Notes: generated by a model not told the origin, from the letters alone. DNA of 64,000 nucleotides from Gallibacterium salpingitidis (GCF_001678495.1 NZ_JTJL01000012.1:124001-188000), one strand, 5' to 3'. Shown: positions 39,990-51,536, counted from the first letter of the stretch. Made by a program: numbers and translations.

Positions 39990-41015
39990 TTAGATAAATT
40001 GATACATGATTTGATGCTGATAACGTTTTCCAGCTTTTTGAATCCCACCATATTGATACCATTCCGGATGATTTGGAGCATCTGGTAGTGCTTCAGGTTC
40101 AAGTGCAATTGCTTGATAATTCTGATAAGTACCACAATAGCTTGGATTTCCAGCCAAAAAGTTACCTGTATAAACCTGTACTGCAGCTTGAGTGGTGGAA
40201 AGAACTAGCGTTAAATCACCCGTTGCCGAAGTCAGTTTAGCGGCAGGTTTTAATTCTCCTACTTTTCCTTGTAGTAGAAATGCATGGTCATAACCACCAA
40301 CCGCCTGCTGATCGCTATCTTGTAAAAAGTCTTGACCAATGACTTTTGCTTGACGGAAATCAAAGTGAGTATTATCCACTGCGGTCAATGGTCGATTAGG
40401 AATACCTTCGTTATTTACTGGTAAATAGTAATCAGCAAATAGTTGCAACTGATGTTGTCTAACATCTGAAACCTTATCATCAAGATTAAAATAAGCGTGG
40501 TTGGTTAGGTTTAGTGCAGTGTCTTGATCACTTTCTGCAATAAATTCAATCACAAGCGTATTATCATCTTGTAAACGGTAAATCACTTTTGTTTGTAAGT
40601 TTCCTGAGAAACCTTGATCGCCATCTGGTGAATAGAGTGATAGTGTGACACTATTTGGTCGGATAGCCTCAACTTGCCAGCGACGCTGATCAAAACCTTT
40701 TCCACCATGTAAGCTATGTAAGTTTTGTTGGTTTTTAACGATATGCAAAGTACGACCATTCAAACGAAATTTACCTTTTGCAATACGATTAGCAAATCGT
40801 CCGATCGTTGCACCTAGATAAGCTTGATTGTTCGCAAGTTGTTCAAGTGGACAACTACATAATACTTCTCTTAATTCACCCTTAACAGGAACAAGAATAG
40901 AGAGTAGCGTTGCGCCCCAATCAGTTAATTGTACTTGCATACCGTTTGAGTTTGTTAAAGTGATCAACTGATAGGCTTGTTGATCGGGAGCTAAAATACT
41001 GCTTTGTTTTAACAT
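39990..41015 (-). CDS. galM: Aldose 1-epimerase (galactose mutarotase)
   Basis: Interconverts alpha- and beta-D-galactose so that galactokinase receives its alpha anomer. Family motifs: [35 protein letters not shown] with catalytic His and [13 protein letters not shown] with the base Glu. I start at 41015 (MLKQSS), whose ATG overlaps the galK stop codon, giving 341 residues. The upstream start at 41042 would lie inside galK. It is last in galT-galK-galM. Confidence 0.94.
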   Translation of the reverse strand: MLKQSSILAPDQQAYQLITLTNSNGMQVQLTDWGATLLSILVPVKGELREVLCSCPLEQLANNQAYLGATIGRFANRIAKGKFRLNGRTLHIVKNQQNLHSLHGGKGFDQRRWQVEAIRPNSVTLSLYSPDGDQGFSGNLQTKVIYRLQDDNTLVIEFIAESDQDTALNLTNHAYFNLDDKVSDVRQHQLQLFADYYLPVNNEGIPNRPLTAVDNTHFDFRQAKVIGQDFLQDSDQQAVGGYDHAFLLQGKVGELKPAAKLTSATGDLTLVLSTTQAAVQVYTGNFLAGNPSYCGTYQNYQAIALEPEALPDAPNHPEWYQYGGIQKAGKRYQHQIMYQFI

Positions 41016-42163
41016 AGATGTACACCTTGTGAAGCGGTACAAACATAGAAATCTTCTTTTAATCCAGTTTGCTTATGATAGTTATCAGCAATGATTTTGC
41101 GGACAGCTTCGACCTTATTATGTGGTGCAATTGCCACAATACAGCCGCCAAAACCGCCGCCTGTCATACGAGCTCCGCCCGTTTTTCCAATCACTAATTG
41201 CGCTAATTCAACTAAGTAATCAATTTCCGGCACAGTGATTTCAAAATCATCACGCATAGAATCGTGAGATTGCGCCATTAACTCTCCTAAACGAGTAATA
41301 TCATTGTGTTTTAATGCTTCAACCGCTTCTAACACACGTTGATTTTCGGTAACAACGTGTTTTGCTCGTTTATAAGCGAGTGGATTAGCTGCTGCGAGTT
41401 CATCACCTTTTGCATTAAATTGTTCAACCGTTACATCACGTAACGCTTTGACACCAAAGAAAGCTGCAGCTTGTTCACATTGCTGGCGACGAGTATTGTA
41501 TTCTCCATCGACAAGATCGTGTTTAACGTGAGAGTTAACAATCATTACGGCTAAATTATCTGGAATTGGTGTCGGTACAGTATCTAAGCTACGGCAATCA
41601 ATCATAAGTGCATGATGTTCTTGTCCTAAAGCAGAAATTAATTGATCCATATTGCCGCATTGGCAGCCAACAAAAATGTTTTCTGATTTTTGCCCAATCA
41701 GCGCTAATTCTGTATTAGTCAGCGCTAAATTTCCAAGTTGTTGACAGAATTTCCCTGTTGCAACTTCTAATGCTGCTGAAGAACTTAGGCCAGATGATAG
41801 TGGCACATTGCCGCTGATGACTAAATTAGCTCCTTGTTTAAATTCAGGGCAGGCTTGTTGAATAAAATGAACAACACCACGAATATAATTGCACCATTTA
41901 CGATCGACAGGTTTGATTTCTTCGATTAAAGAAAATTGATCAGTTTCATTTAAATCTGCAGCAAAGACATAGAATTGATGATCATCACGTAAATTGCCAC
42001 AGATAGCCGTACCATAATTGATAGCACAAGGCATTACAAAACCGTCGTTATAATCTGTATGTTCACCAATCAGGTTTACTCGTCCGGGCGCATAAACTTG
42101 TAATGTTGGTTGTACAGCGAAACGTTCAATAAAGACTTGTTTAGATTGCTGGATTGGATTCAT
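41009..42163 (-). CDS. galK: Galactokinase
   Basis: GHMP-family kinase that makes galactose 1-phosphate from galactose and ATP. Signatures: [19 protein letters not shown] near the N-terminus, the ATP-binding [13 protein letters not shown], and [13 protein letters not shown] near the end. 384 residues. It is 15 bp after galT and overlaps galM. Confidence 0.96.
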   Translation of the reverse strand: MNPIQQSKQVFIERFAVQPTLQVYAPGRVNLIGEHTDYNDGFVMPCAINYGTAICGNLRDDHQFYVFAADLNETDQFSLIEEIKPVDRKWCNYIRGVVHFIQQACPEFKQGANLVISGNVPLSSGLSSSAALEVATGKFCQQLGNLALTNTELALIGQKSENIFVGCQCGNMDQLISALGQEHHALMIDCRSLDTVPTPIPDNLAVMIVNSHVKHDLVDGEYNTRRQQCEQAAAFFGVKALRDVTVEQFNAKGDELAAANPLAYKRAKHVVTENQRVLEAVEALKHNDITRLGELMAQSHDSMRDDFEITVPEIDYLVELAQLVIGKTGGARMTGGGFGGCIVAIAPHNKVEAVRKIIADNYHKQTGLKEDFYVCTASQGVHLC

Positions 42164-42178
42164 AAATTCCTCGCTCGA

Positions 42179-43240
<1,062 letters not shown>

Positions 43241-43246
43241 TTAAAA

Positions 43247-43262
43247 ATGAAAACGGTTACAA
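43247..43262. promoter_or_regulatory. GalR/GalS operator in the galT promoter region
   Basis: ATGAAAACGGTTACAA matches the GTGNAANCGNTTNCAC operator consensus at all fixed positions except the two ends. It sits just before galT, at about +5 to +20 of the predicted start point (near 43267 on the minus strand), a position that would block transcription. Confidence 0.8.
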
Positions 43263-43300
43263 AATTTCTGTGTAAGATACCAATTATTTGTCGAATAAAC

Positions 43301-43316
43301 TGTTATCTAGATCACA
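43301..43316. promoter_or_regulatory. CRP site for galTKM
   Basis: TGTTA-TCTAGA-TCACA matches the CRP core with one mismatch. Its centre (43308.5) is 41.5 bp from the start point predicted from a minus-strand -10 TATCTT (43274-43279), the spacing of class II CRP promoters. Confidence 0.65.
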
Positions 43317-43402
43317 AAAAGAACATATTTATCCCTATATAGGTTAATTTAGCGGTATTATTTAAGCAAATTATGTAACAGAGTCATTGATGGGTTGAAA
43401 AT

Positions 43403-44407
43403 ATGGTAACAATTCGTGATGTAGCTAAGCTAGCTGGCGTTTCCGTAGCCACTGTTTCTCGGGTATTAAATAATCATGAAAGCATTAGTGATAAGGCAAA
43501 AAATAAAGTATTACAAGCAGTTACAGAATTAAATTATCAGCCAAATGCGAATGCTCAAGCTTTAGCATCGCAAAGTATTGATACGATAGGGGTGGTTGTA
43601 ACTGATGTAACAGATGCATTTTTTGCTATTTTAGTAAAATCAGTTGATCAGGTTGCGGAAAAGTATCAAAAAAATATTTTGATTGGCATTGGTTATCATA
43701 ATGCAGAGAAAGAACGTAAGGCGATTGATAACCTTTTACGTAAGCGTTGCACCTGTTTAGTAGTGCACGCTAAAGCCTTGTCTGATGAGGAGTTGGCGAA
43801 TTATTTACGAGCAGTAAAAGGAATGGTCATTATCAATCGTGTGATACCAGGTTTTGAACATCGCTGTGTTGGTTTAGATAATACTAAAGGTACTGAAATT
43901 GCAACTGAAACCTTGATTAAATGCGGTCATCGCTGCATTGGTTATATTGGATCTAACCATCCGATTCATGATGAAACAGACCGTTTACAAGGTTATTTAA
44001 ATATGTTGCAAAAATATAATCTACCTGTACGTAAATTAGCGATAACACAAGCTTCACCAAACTTTGAAGGTGGTGAAGAGGCAATGATCAATTTATTGAG
44101 TTATAACAGTGACTTAACTGCTGTGGTGGCATATAACGATTCTATGGCGTCTGGGGCAATGTCAGTACTTAGTGAAAACGGTATTATAGTGCCAAAAGAT
44201 TTTTCTGTTATTGGTTTTGATGATATGCCGATTGCAAACCATTTAATTCCTAAATTAACAACTATTCGTTATCCTATTGATTTAATGGCAAATTATGCAG
44301 CTGAATTAGCGCTTGGATTAGCTAATGATGATGTAAATTTACCAAAACCGATTCAATTTAATCCTACTTTAGTAAGACGTTTTTCCGTAGAAAGACGGCA
44401 AAAATAA
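43403..44407 (+). CDS. galS: LacI-family galactose regulator GalS/GalR
   Basis: A 334-residue repressor. The N-terminal helix-turn-helix and hinge [20 protein letters not shown] with QALASQ are near-identical to GalR/GalS, followed by a periplasmic-binding-like sugar domain. It sits between the gal and mgl operons, both of which carry matching operators, so it probably represses both and responds to galactose or fucose. The same location holds galS in Haemophilus influenzae. Confidence 0.93.
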   Translation: MVTIRDVAKLAGVSVATVSRVLNNHESISDKAKNKVLQAVTELNYQPNANAQALASQSIDTIGVVVTDVTDAFFAILVKSVDQVAEKYQKNILIGIGYHNAEKERKAIDNLLRKRCTCLVVHAKALSDEELANYLRAVKGMVIINRVIPGFEHRCVGLDNTKGTEIATETLIKCGHRCIGYIGSNHPIHDETDRLQGYLNMLQKYNLPVRKLAITQASPNFEGGEEAMINLLSYNSDLTAVVAYNDSMASGAMSVLSENGIIVPKDFSVIGFDDMPIANHLIPKLTTIRYPIDLMANYAAELALGLANDDVNLPKPIQFNPTLVRRFSVERRQK

Positions 44408-44433
44408 AAAAAATTGTAATGGAGTTACATTTT

Positions 44434-44450
44434 TGTGAAACCGATCACAT
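44434..44450. promoter_or_regulatory. Overlapping CRP and GalS site upstream of mglB
   Basis: TGTGA-AACCGA-TCACA (44434-44449) is a perfect CRP core. The same bases, read as GTGAAACCGATCACAT, resemble the gal operator with one internal and one end mismatch. The CRP centre is 41.5 bp before the start point predicted from a -10 TATGCT at 44471-44476, fitting class II activation. GalS and CRP would therefore compete for one site. Confidence 0.75.
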
Positions 44451-44618
44451 CAAAGGTGCAAAAAAAGCGGTATGCTATTAACAGTTATTATTTCTGCAAG
44501 AGTGGTATGGAAAGATAACAAAATAGTTGGCGAATAAGTAGCGAGCTATTAAACGAAGGAAAGTTGTTAACTTTAACACTATGAATTTCCAGTAAAATAT
44601 AATCAGGAGATCTGTATT

Positions 44619-45611
44619 ATGAAGAAAATTGTATTAAGTGCGATTGCTTTATCATTAGGCTTAGGTTTAGGTTCTGTAGCACAAGCAAAAGATGTGCGTA
44701 TCGGTGTAACCATTTACAAATACGATGACAACTTTATGTCATTAATGCGTAAAGAAATTAATAAAGATGCAGAAAAAGTTCCTGGCATTAAATTATTAAT
44801 GAATGACTCGCAAAATGCACAATCAATCCAAAATGACCAAGTAGATGTTCTACTTTCTAAAGGTGTTAAAGCGTTAGCAATTAACTTAGTTGACCCTTCA
44901 GCAGCACCAACCATTATTGCTAAAGCAAAACCAAGTAATGTACCTGTTGTATTCTTCAACAAAGATCCAGGTCAAAAAGCAATCGATAGCTATGATTTAG
45001 CATACTTCGTTGGTACTGATCCAAAAGAATCTGGCGTTATCCAAGGTGACTTAATCGCAAAACAATGGAAAGCAAATCCAGATTGGGACTTAAATAAAGA
45101 CGGTAAAATCCAATTTGTATTATTAAAAGGTGAACCAGGCCACCCAGATGCAGAAGCACGTACTAAATATGTGATTGAAGAATTAAATGCAAAAGGTATC
45201 CAAACTGAGCAACTCTTCTTAGATACCGGTATGTGGGATGCTGCGATGGCGAAAGATAAAACTGACGCATGGTTATCAAGCTCTAAAGCAAAAGATATCG
45301 AAGTTATCATCTCTAACAACGATGGTATGGCAATGGGTGCATTAGAAGCGACTAAAGCACATGGTAAGAAATTACCAATCTTTGGTGTTGATGCATTACC
45401 AGAAGTATTGCAATTAATTAAGAAAGGTGAAATTGCAGGTACTGTGTTAAATGACGGTGTAAACCAAGCGCAAGCAGTTGTTGATTTATCTAACAACTTA
45501 GCACATGGCAAAGCAGCTGACGAAGGTACACAATGGAAAATTAATAAACGTTATGTTCGTGTTCCATATGTTGGCGTAGATAAAGATAATTTAGGTGATT
45601 TCTTAAAATAA
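44619..45611 (+). CDS. mglB: Galactose/methyl-galactoside binding protein MglB
   Basis: Periplasmic sugar-binding protein of 330 residues for the Mgl ABC importer; also a chemoreceptor ligand in motile bacteria. The signal peptide ends in AQA before KDVRIG. The calcium loop typical of MglB is clear (DLNKDGKIQ), and the sugar-contacting [11 protein letters not shown] and GVDALPE segments are present. An AGGAGAT ribosome site precedes the ATG. It heads mglBAC. Confidence 0.96.
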   Translation: MKKIVLSAIALSLGLGLGSVAQAKDVRIGVTIYKYDDNFMSLMRKEINKDAEKVPGIKLLMNDSQNAQSIQNDQVDVLLSKGVKALAINLVDPSAAPTIIAKAKPSNVPVVFFNKDPGQKAIDSYDLAYFVGTDPKESGVIQGDLIAKQWKANPDWDLNKDGKIQFVLLKGEPGHPDAEARTKYVIEELNAKGIQTEQLFLDTGMWDAAMAKDKTDAWLSSSKAKDIEVIISNNDGMAMGALEATKAHGKKLPIFGVDALPEVLQLIKKGEIAGTVLNDGVNQAQAVVDLSNNLAHGKAADEGTQWKINKRYVRVPYVGVDKDNLGDFLK

Positions 45612-45631
45612 TACCGTGATTTGTCATTCCT

Positions 45632-45653
45632 AGAGGGGAGATTCCTCCCCTCT
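45632..45653 (+). terminator. Intercistronic hairpin between mglB and mglA
   Basis: A GC-rich 9-bp perfect stem, AGAGGGGAG with CTCCCCTCT, with a 4-base loop lies 20 bp after mglB. There is only a short T run, so it is probably an attenuator or mRNA stabiliser that raises binding-protein expression over the ATPase and permease. Confidence 0.85.
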
Positions 45654-45674
45654 TTCGTTAGTTTGGGGTTAGAT

Positions 45675-47192
45675 ATGTCAATGCAAGTCGAAAACCGAAG
45701 TGAAATACTGTTAGAAATGAAGGACGTCAGTAAGTCATTTCCCGGTGTGAAAGCGCTCGATCATGCAAACTTAACGGTACGTTCATATTCCGTGCATGCA
45801 TTAATGGGTGAAAATGGTGCAGGAAAATCAACATTACTGAAATGTCTGTTCGGTATTTACGCCAAAGATGAAGGTGAGATTCTTTATCTCGGAAAAACAG
45901 TTAATTTTAAAACATCAAAAGAGGCACTGGAAAACGGGATTTCCATGGTGCACCAAGAATTAAACTTAGTTCGTCAAAGAAGTGTAATGGATAACCTTTG
46001 GTTAGGTCGTTATCCATTGAAAGCAGGATTAGTGGATCATGGTAAAATGTATCGTGATACAAAAGCGATTTTTGATGAATTAGATATTGATATTGATCCA
46101 AAAGAAAGAGTTGCAAAACTTTCTGTTTCACAAATGCAGATGATTGAGATTGCAAAAGCTTTCTCATACAACGCAAAAATTGTGATTATGGACGAACCAA
46201 CATCGTCCCTTTCTGAAAAAGAAGTTGATCATTTATTTAAGATTATTGCGAAACTGAAGAGTCGTGGTTGTGGAATTATCTATATTTCACACAAAATGGA
46301 CGAAATTTTCAAAATCTGTGATGAAGTCACCATCTTACGTGATGGTAAATGGGTGAATACGGTTGCAATTAAAGATACCAATATGGATCAATTAGTTGCA
46401 ATGATGGTAGGGCGTGAATTAACACAACGCTTCCCAGAAAAACACAATGTACCAAAAGAAACTATCCTTACCGTAGAACATTTAACTGCCAAAAACCAAC
46501 CTTCTATCCAAGATGTTAGCTTTGAACTTCGTAAAGGTGAAATTCTTGGTATCGCTGGGTTAGTTGGTGCAAAACGTACTGATATTGTAGAAACCATTTT
46601 TGGTATTCGTGAAAAACGCAGCGGTACAATCAAATTGCATGGTAAAGAAATGCGTAACCGTAGTGCATTAGAAGCGATTAACAATGGTTTTGCGTTGATT
46701 ACGGAAGAACGTCGTTCGACAGGTATCTATGCCAATTTGAGCATTGAATTTAACTCATTGATTTCTAATATGAAATCTTACTTAGGTAAATTTGGCTTAT
46801 TGAGTACAGCTAAAATGAAAAGCGATACGCAATGGGTTATTGATTCAATGAATGTAAAAACACCATCACATCGTACCAATATTGGTTCACTTTCTGGTGG
46901 TAACCAACAAAAAGTGATTATCGGTCGTTGGTTATTGACACAACCTGAAATTTTAATGATGGATGAACCAACACGTGGTATCGACGTTGGGGCAAAATTT
47001 GAAATTTACCAATTAATGATGCAGTTAGCGGAAAAAGACAAAGGGATCATTATGATTTCTTCTGAAATGCCTGAACTTTTAGGGGTAACAGACAGAATCT
47101 TAGTAATGAGTAATGGTCGTGTTGCAGGTATTGTCGAAACGGCAAAAACTTCGCAAGAAGAGATTTTGCAACTAGCAGCGAAATATTTATAG
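45675..47192 (+). CDS. mglA: Galactose ABC transporter ATPase MglA
   Basis: A 505-residue sugar ABC ATPase with two nucleotide-binding halves. The first half has a normal Walker A (GENGAGKST) and [12 protein letters not shown]; the second has the degenerate Walker A (GLVGAKRT) usual for MglA and the signature [15 protein letters not shown] start at 45675 (MSMQVENR), which follows the hairpin and a GGGGTTAG sequence; an ATG at 45621 would lie inside the hairpin region and is rejected. It is followed 19 bp later by mglC. Confidence 0.95.
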   Translation: MSMQVENRSEILLEMKDVSKSFPGVKALDHANLTVRSYSVHALMGENGAGKSTLLKCLFGIYAKDEGEILYLGKTVNFKTSKEALENGISMVHQELNLVRQRSVMDNLWLGRYPLKAGLVDHGKMYRDTKAIFDELDIDIDPKERVAKLSVSQMQMIEIAKAFSYNAKIVIMDEPTSSLSEKEVDHLFKIIAKLKSRGCGIIYISHKMDEIFKICDEVTILRDGKWVNTVAIKDTNMDQLVAMMVGRELTQRFPEKHNVPKETILTVEHLTAKNQPSIQDVSFELRKGEILGIAGLVGAKRTDIVETIFGIREKRSGTIKLHGKEMRNRSALEAINNGFALITEERRSTGIYANLSIEFNSLISNMKSYLGKFGLLSTAKMKSDTQWVIDSMNVKTPSHRTNIGSLSGGNQQKVIIGRWLLTQPEILMMDEPTRGIDVGAKFEIYQLMMQLAEKDKGIIMISSEMPELLGVTDRILVMSNGRVAGIVETAKTSQEEILQLAAKYL

Positions 47193-47211
47193 TTGATAAA
47201 AGGATTGAATT

Positions 47212-48222
47212 ATGGCTGGTATTCAACAAAAAAAATCACTAGATTTTATGAAACAAAATGCAATCTATTTTGTTCTCTTAATCTTGTTAGGTGTGATCGT
47301 TTCTCAAGATGATACCTTTTTAAGCTTATTGAACTTCAGTAACATTCTCACACAATCATCAGTAAGATTGATTATTGCACTAGGTATGGCGGGTATTTTG
47401 ATTACTCAAGGTACTGACTTGTCTGCTGGGCGTCAGGTTGGTCTTGCTGCGGTGGTGTCTGCTACTATGTTACAAGCGTTAGATAATACAAACCGAGTAT
47501 TCCCAGATTTAGCTGAAATGCCAATTCCAGTGGTAATCCTTATTGTATGTGGTATTGGTGCAGTTATTGGAATGGTGAATGGTTTAATTGTTGCCTATCT
47601 TAATGTAACACCATTTATTGCTACCCTAGGTACGATGATTATCGTTTATGGTGCTAACTCACTTTACTATGATGCAGTAGGTTCTTCACCAATTGCTGGA
47701 TTTAGCAAATCATTCTCAGAATTTACCCAAGGTTTCTTCCAATTAGGTGATTTTAGACTCTCTTACATCACGATTTATGCTGCGATTGCTGCGTTCTTTG
47801 TTTGGGTAGTGTGGAATAAAACCCGCTTTGGTAAAAATATGTTTGCTATCGGTGGTAACCCAGAAGCCGCAAGAGTATCAGGTGTAAACGTAGCTCGTAA
47901 CTTAATCTTTGTCTATGTTCTAGCTGGTGCCTTCTATGGTTTCGCAGGGATGTTAGAAGGCGGTCGTATCGGTAGTGCAACTAACAACCTTGGTTTTATG
48001 TACGAATTGGATGCTATCGCTGCTTGTGTGGTTGGTGGTGTATCATTCGCTGGTGGTGTGGGTACAGTTATCGGTGTTATCACTGGGGTAATCATCTTCA
48101 CCGTTATCAACTATGGTTTAACTTATATCGGTGTTAACCCATATTGGCAATACATTATCAAAGGTACAATTATTATCTTAGCGGTTGCAATTGACTCTTT
48201 GAAATATGCGAAGAAGAAATAA
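47212..48222 (+). CDS. mglC: Galactose ABC transporter permease MglC
   Basis: A 336-residue inner-membrane permease with about ten helices. Typical BPD_transp_2 segments are visible: GMAGILITQGTDLSAGRQVGL and the GGNPEAARVSGVNV loop that meets MglA, then GGVSFAGGVGTV. It ends the mgl operon and is followed by a terminator. Confidence 0.95.
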   Translation: MAGIQQKKSLDFMKQNAIYFVLLILLGVIVSQDDTFLSLLNFSNILTQSSVRLIIALGMAGILITQGTDLSAGRQVGLAAVVSATMLQALDNTNRVFPDLAEMPIPVVILIVCGIGAVIGMVNGLIVAYLNVTPFIATLGTMIIVYGANSLYYDAVGSSPIAGFSKSFSEFTQGFFQLGDFRLSYITIYAAIAAFFVWVVWNKTRFGKNMFAIGGNPEAARVSGVNVARNLIFVYVLAGAFYGFAGMLEGGRIGSATNNLGFMYELDAIAACVVGGVSFAGGVGTVIGVITGVIIFTVINYGLTYIGVNPYWQYIIKGTIIILAVAIDSLKYAKKK

Positions 48223-48256
48223 TAGTTAGGTTTCATATAACATCCTTAAATAACTT

Positions 48257-48290
48257 CTGCATCCTATTAAAAATAGGGTGCAGTTTTTTT
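48257..48290 (+). terminator. Rho-independent terminator of mglBAC
   Basis: A 12-bp stem, CTGCATCCTATT with AATAGGGTGCAG (one G-T pair), a 3-base loop and a run of seven T, 34 bp after the mglC stop. Confidence 0.9.
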
Positions 48291-48331
48291 ATTGATTATA
48301 AATAAGGATATATGATTTATTTATACAAAAG

Positions 48332-48365
48332 AATAAGCTCATACTAATTGTAATATGAGCTTATT
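48332..48365 (-). terminator. Terminator of the sulfoquinovose-locus TRAP operon
   Basis: A perfect 12-bp stem, AATAAGCTCATA with TATGAGCTTATT, and a 10-base loop, followed on the minus strand by CTTTTG, 26 bp after the binding-protein stop. Confidence 0.85.
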
Positions 48366-48391
48366 AAGTTAGTGGAGGATCTATTCAAGTA

Positions 48392-49441
48392 TTATTTTAA
48401 TGCAGCTTTATCTTCGTCACTAATTTTTGCTTCACAGCTTTTCACTTGATTTTCAAAGATAGTTAACCATTTTTTATGTTCGGCATCACCTGAATTCATA
48501 TAAGAATCAAGGATTGGTTTTGTTGCTGCTCTGAATTCTGCTTTTTCTTGTTCAGATGGGTTATAAATTTTACCACCTGTCTTTTTGAATTCTTCATAAG
48601 CTTCAAATTCTTTCCATTTTGGATAAGCTCTTAAATATTGATTTTGTGCAGCAACGGCGTCAATAACTACTTTTTTCAAATGATCTGGTAATGAATTAAA
48701 TTTATCGTTATTCATTACCCAAGCTCCACCCATATAACCATGTCCATCTAAGATGATATATTTTAAGCTTTCATTGAGTTTCATTTGAACGATATCTACG
48801 ATGCTATTCTTAGTTCCATCTACCATGCCTGTAGATAAAGCAGTATATACTTCAGGCCAAGCAATTGGTGTTGGTGCTCCTTCTAATGTTTTTACCAATT
48901 GTTGTTGAACAGCTGCTGGTACAGTTCTTAATTTTAATCCTTTAATATCTTTAGGATTATGAATAGATTTTTTTGTTGTAGCAAAGTTGCGCCATCCACC
49001 AGAATTGGAAATCATCATTAATCTTAAATTCTGAGTTTTGGCTAATAAATTAGAACGTACATCTGCCATAAATTCAGGGTTATCGTAAACGCATTCTGCT
49101 GTACGGTCATCTGGTAATAAATATGGTAAATCAAAAGTTTCAATTGGTTGCCAATAATTAGCTAACTCAGATACGGTAGTTTGGAAATAATCAAACATTC
49201 CAGATTGGACTCCTGCTAGGCACTCTTTGGCATTACCACATAGTTGGCCACTAGGATAAATATCAACTGTAATTTCTCCATTAGAATGTGATTCTGCAAT
49301 ATTTTTAAATACTAATAATGATTGGTAATTATAGCTATCAATATTAGTGACAATAGGTACTGTAAATTTGTATTCTGCTGCAGAAGCAAAAGCCGAAGCC
49401 ATTAAAGAAGAAATTAATAAAAGTTTGTGTGTGTGTTTCAT
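48392..49441 (-). CDS. TRAP transporter binding protein (DctP family), candidate sulfoquinovose receptor
   Basis: A 349-residue periplasmic binding protein with a signal peptide ending AFASA before AEYKF. The DctP core is visible, including KGLKLRTVPAAV, whose Arg is at the place that binds the acid group in other TRAP receptors and could bind a sulfonate here. Four cysteines (LCGNAKEC, AECV, KSCEA) may form disulfides. It is the last gene of a dctQ-dctM-dctP operon beside a complete sulfoquinovose pathway, so import of sulfoquinovose or its glycoside is the best guess. That is inference from location. Confidence 0.82.
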   Translation of the reverse strand: MKHTHKLLLISSLMASAFASAAEYKFTVPIVTNIDSYNYQSLLVFKNIAESHSNGEITVDIYPSGQLCGNAKECLAGVQSGMFDYFQTTVSELANYWQPIETFDLPYLLPDDRTAECVYDNPEFMADVRSNLLAKTQNLRLMMISNSGGWRNFATTKKSIHNPKDIKGLKLRTVPAAVQQQLVKTLEGAPTPIAWPEVYTALSTGMVDGTKNSIVDIVQMKLNESLKYIILDGHGYMGGAWVMNNDKFNSLPDHLKKVVIDAVAAQNQYLRAYPKWKEFEAYEEFKKTGGKIYNPSEQEKAEFRAATKPILDSYMNSGDAEHKKWLTIFENQVKSCEAKISDEDKAALK

Positions 49442-49471
49442 AAGTAATACCTCCAGGTATATTACATTAAG

Positions 49472-50761
49472 TTACATAAGCCCTAATAATTGTGGTAGCC
49501 CTATTACTAAAGCAGGGAAGAATGACATTAAGAAGATAATAAAGAATTCAACACATAAGAATGGAATTATTGCTTTTGATATCTTTTGTAGAGGAACGCC
49601 TGATACGCCAGAAGCAACAAATAAAACTAATCCCATTGGTGGAGTTGCTAAACCGATAGATAAGTTAGATACCATCACAACACCAAAGTGTACAGGATCT
49701 ATACCAACATTGGTCATAATTGGTGCTAAGATTGGTGCGAAAATTAAAATAGCTGGACCTGCATCAAGGAACATTCCAACAATGAATAAGAAGATATTAA
49801 CGATAAAGAATAAGATATATTTATTGTCAGTTATGGAATATAAGAATTGTGTGATTTTATTGGCTACGCCAGATAAGCTGACTGCTGATGCAAACCCACT
49901 AGCCGCTGCTACAATAATTAATATAGCTGATGCACTTACAGCAACTCTAAAAAACATTGGAAAGATATCTTTGATCTTTAAATTTTTCATTACAAATAGA
50001 GATAGAATGAGTGCGTAAAGTACTGCAACGGCAGCAGCTTCAGTTGGAGTAAAGATACCACCATAAATACCACCTAGAATGATGACTGGTGTGAGTAATG
50101 GTAAAATAGCCATTTTAAAACCAGCTTTTCTTTCCTCTCTAGTTGCTCGTTCAAATTGTTCAACTTCTGGATATTTTTTCATTTGAAAATGATTTACTAT
50201 CATTAATCCAATACAAAAGATAATTCCAGGAATAACACCTCCCATGAACATAGCTGCGACGGAAGTATTCATTACAAATGCATAGATCAACATGATACCA
50301 CTAGGTGGAATGATAGTTCCTAAAACTGTAGCCGCTGCAGTAAGAGCTGCAGAGTAAGTTCGATTATATTTGTATCTTTCCATTTCAGGGATTAGCATAT
50401 TACCAATAGCGGATGTTGCTGCTACAGAAGAGCCTGTTAAGGCGCCAAATAATGTTGCTGCTAAAATCACTACATGGCCTAGACCTCCTTTCATATGACG
50501 AACCATTGTTTGTGAGAAAGTTATGATCCTAGTAGTGATACCACCATTAACCATAAATTCTCCAGCTAACATAAAGAAAGGAAGAGCTAATAATAAGAAG
50601 CTATCTAACCCAGAATATAGGCGTTGATATAACATATTGATGAATAAGATTTTATCATCTTGGAATAATGCTATTACAGGAGATAGTCCTAAAGAAAATA
50701 ATACTGGTACACCGATTAAGAGTAATATAAGGAAATATAGTATAAATACAGGAGAAATCAT
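49472..50761 (-). CDS. TRAP transporter large permease (DctM family), sulfoquinovose locus
   Basis: A 429-residue inner-membrane protein with about 12 helices. DctM motifs: LALPFFMLAGEFM, GSSVAATSAIGNMLIPEM, IPPSGIMLIYA and LATPPMGLVLFVASG. It lies 12 bp after the small permease and 30 bp before the binding-protein gene. It is clearly divergent in sequence from the other DctM in this window (38660-39937), so the two systems are not a recent duplication. Confidence 0.88.
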   Translation of the reverse strand: MISPVFILYFLILLLIGVPVLFSLGLSPVIALFQDDKILFINMLYQRLYSGLDSFLLLALPFFMLAGEFMVNGGITTRIITFSQTMVRHMKGGLGHVVILAATLFGALTGSSVAATSAIGNMLIPEMERYKYNRTYSAALTAAATVLGTIIPPSGIMLIYAFVMNTSVAAMFMGGVIPGIIFCIGLMIVNHFQMKKYPEVEQFERATREERKAGFKMAILPLLTPVIILGGIYGGIFTPTEAAAVAVLYALILSLFVMKNLKIKDIFPMFFRVAVSASAILIIVAAASGFASAVSLSGVANKITQFLYSITDNKYILFFIVNIFLFIVGMFLDAGPAILIFAPILAPIMTNVGIDPVHFGVVMVSNLSIGLATPPMGLVLFVASGVSGVPLQKISKAIIPFLCVEFFIIFLMSFFPALVIGLPQLLGLM

Positions 50762-50773
50762 AATTCACCATCC

Positions 50774-51292
50774 TTAATGATTGGCTAATTGTTTGAAATT
50801 TATAAATTGATCTAATTCATAAATAATTTTTTGAAGTACAGAAAGTATCGTAATAGTGAATAGAATTGGTGGCGCTATATAAATGTAATACATTTTTATA
50901 GGTAAACTATTAGCCATTACATTTCCTTTAAGGAAAAATAAGTAACCAAAGTATATCCATATAATAAATAAGCAAAGTGCAATAAGGTGGATTAACACTA
51001 AAATTATATGAGATAACCTTGTATCATTAATTTTTTCTAATAAAAATGACATAGAAATATTTTTATCTTGTAGATAAATAAGAGGCATACAAAGGTAAGT
51101 CATATAAATCATTAAAAAACAAGATAACTCATCCGTCCAATTTAGCGGGGCATTTAATAAATATCTAAAGAGAACTTGTAACAAAACAATGATAGTCATA
51201 CTGCAGAGCAATATCCCTGCAATTTTTTCACCACATCTAGCTATAGGTGTGTTGATCTTGTTAAGAAATTCCCATATGCGTTTTAAGAACAT
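50774..51292 (-). CDS. TRAP transporter small permease (DctQ family), sulfoquinovose locus
   Basis: A 172-residue membrane protein with four predicted helices. The LLNAPLNWTDELSCFLMIYM segment is the DctQ signature. It is first in the TRAP operon, whose predicted promoter and CRP site lie in the 281-bp region upstream. Confidence 0.86.
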   Translation of the reverse strand: MFLKRIWEFLNKINTPIARCGEKIAGILLCSMTIIVLLQVLFRYLLNAPLNWTDELSCFLMIYMTYLCMPLIYLQDKNISMSFLLEKINDTRLSHIILVLIHLIALCLFIIWIYFGYLFFLKGNVMANSLPIKMYYIYIAPPILFTITILSVLQKIIYELDQFINFKQLANH

Positions 51293-51402
51293 AATCTGAT
51301 TCCTTATTTATAGAGATACGAAAAGTATGATTTATTCATGGTATGTACTGCGAGTATGAATAAATTTCGATAATAATCCTACAATGAAAAGAAATAAAAA
51401 AA

Positions 51403-51418
51403 CGTGATTAAGTTCACA
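51403..51418. promoter_or_regulatory. CRP site upstream of the TRAP operon
   Basis: CGTGA-TTAAGT-TCACA matches the CRP core with one mismatch. A minus-strand -10 TAGGAT at 51376-51381 would put the start point near 51369, 41.5 bp from the centre of this site. The region also holds the AAACGAA word, inverted at 51435-51441 and direct at 51492-51498, shared with the yihU promoter. Confidence 0.6.
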
Positions 51419-51536
51419 AATAGATAAATTTGTTTTCGTTTTTTATCATTTTTGATCATTTTGTTTTTTATTGGGATATTTTTAATAGGATAAACGAATA
51501 AAAGAGAATAAATGAGAAGGGTAAAATGTTTGATAA

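Noticed and set aside
44415-44435. Small hairpin TGTAA/TTACA followed by T's as galS terminator
   Set aside because: The stem is only 5 bp, too weak to call a terminator with confidence.
44990-45511. A 173-codon open frame antisense to mglB
   Set aside because: It lies wholly inside a well-conserved mglB and resembles no protein family; it results from codon bias.
49347-50018. A 223-codon plus-strand open frame over the TRAP genes
   Set aside because: It is antisense to clear DctM and DctP genes and is rich in Lys/Ile/Thr without a fold signature.
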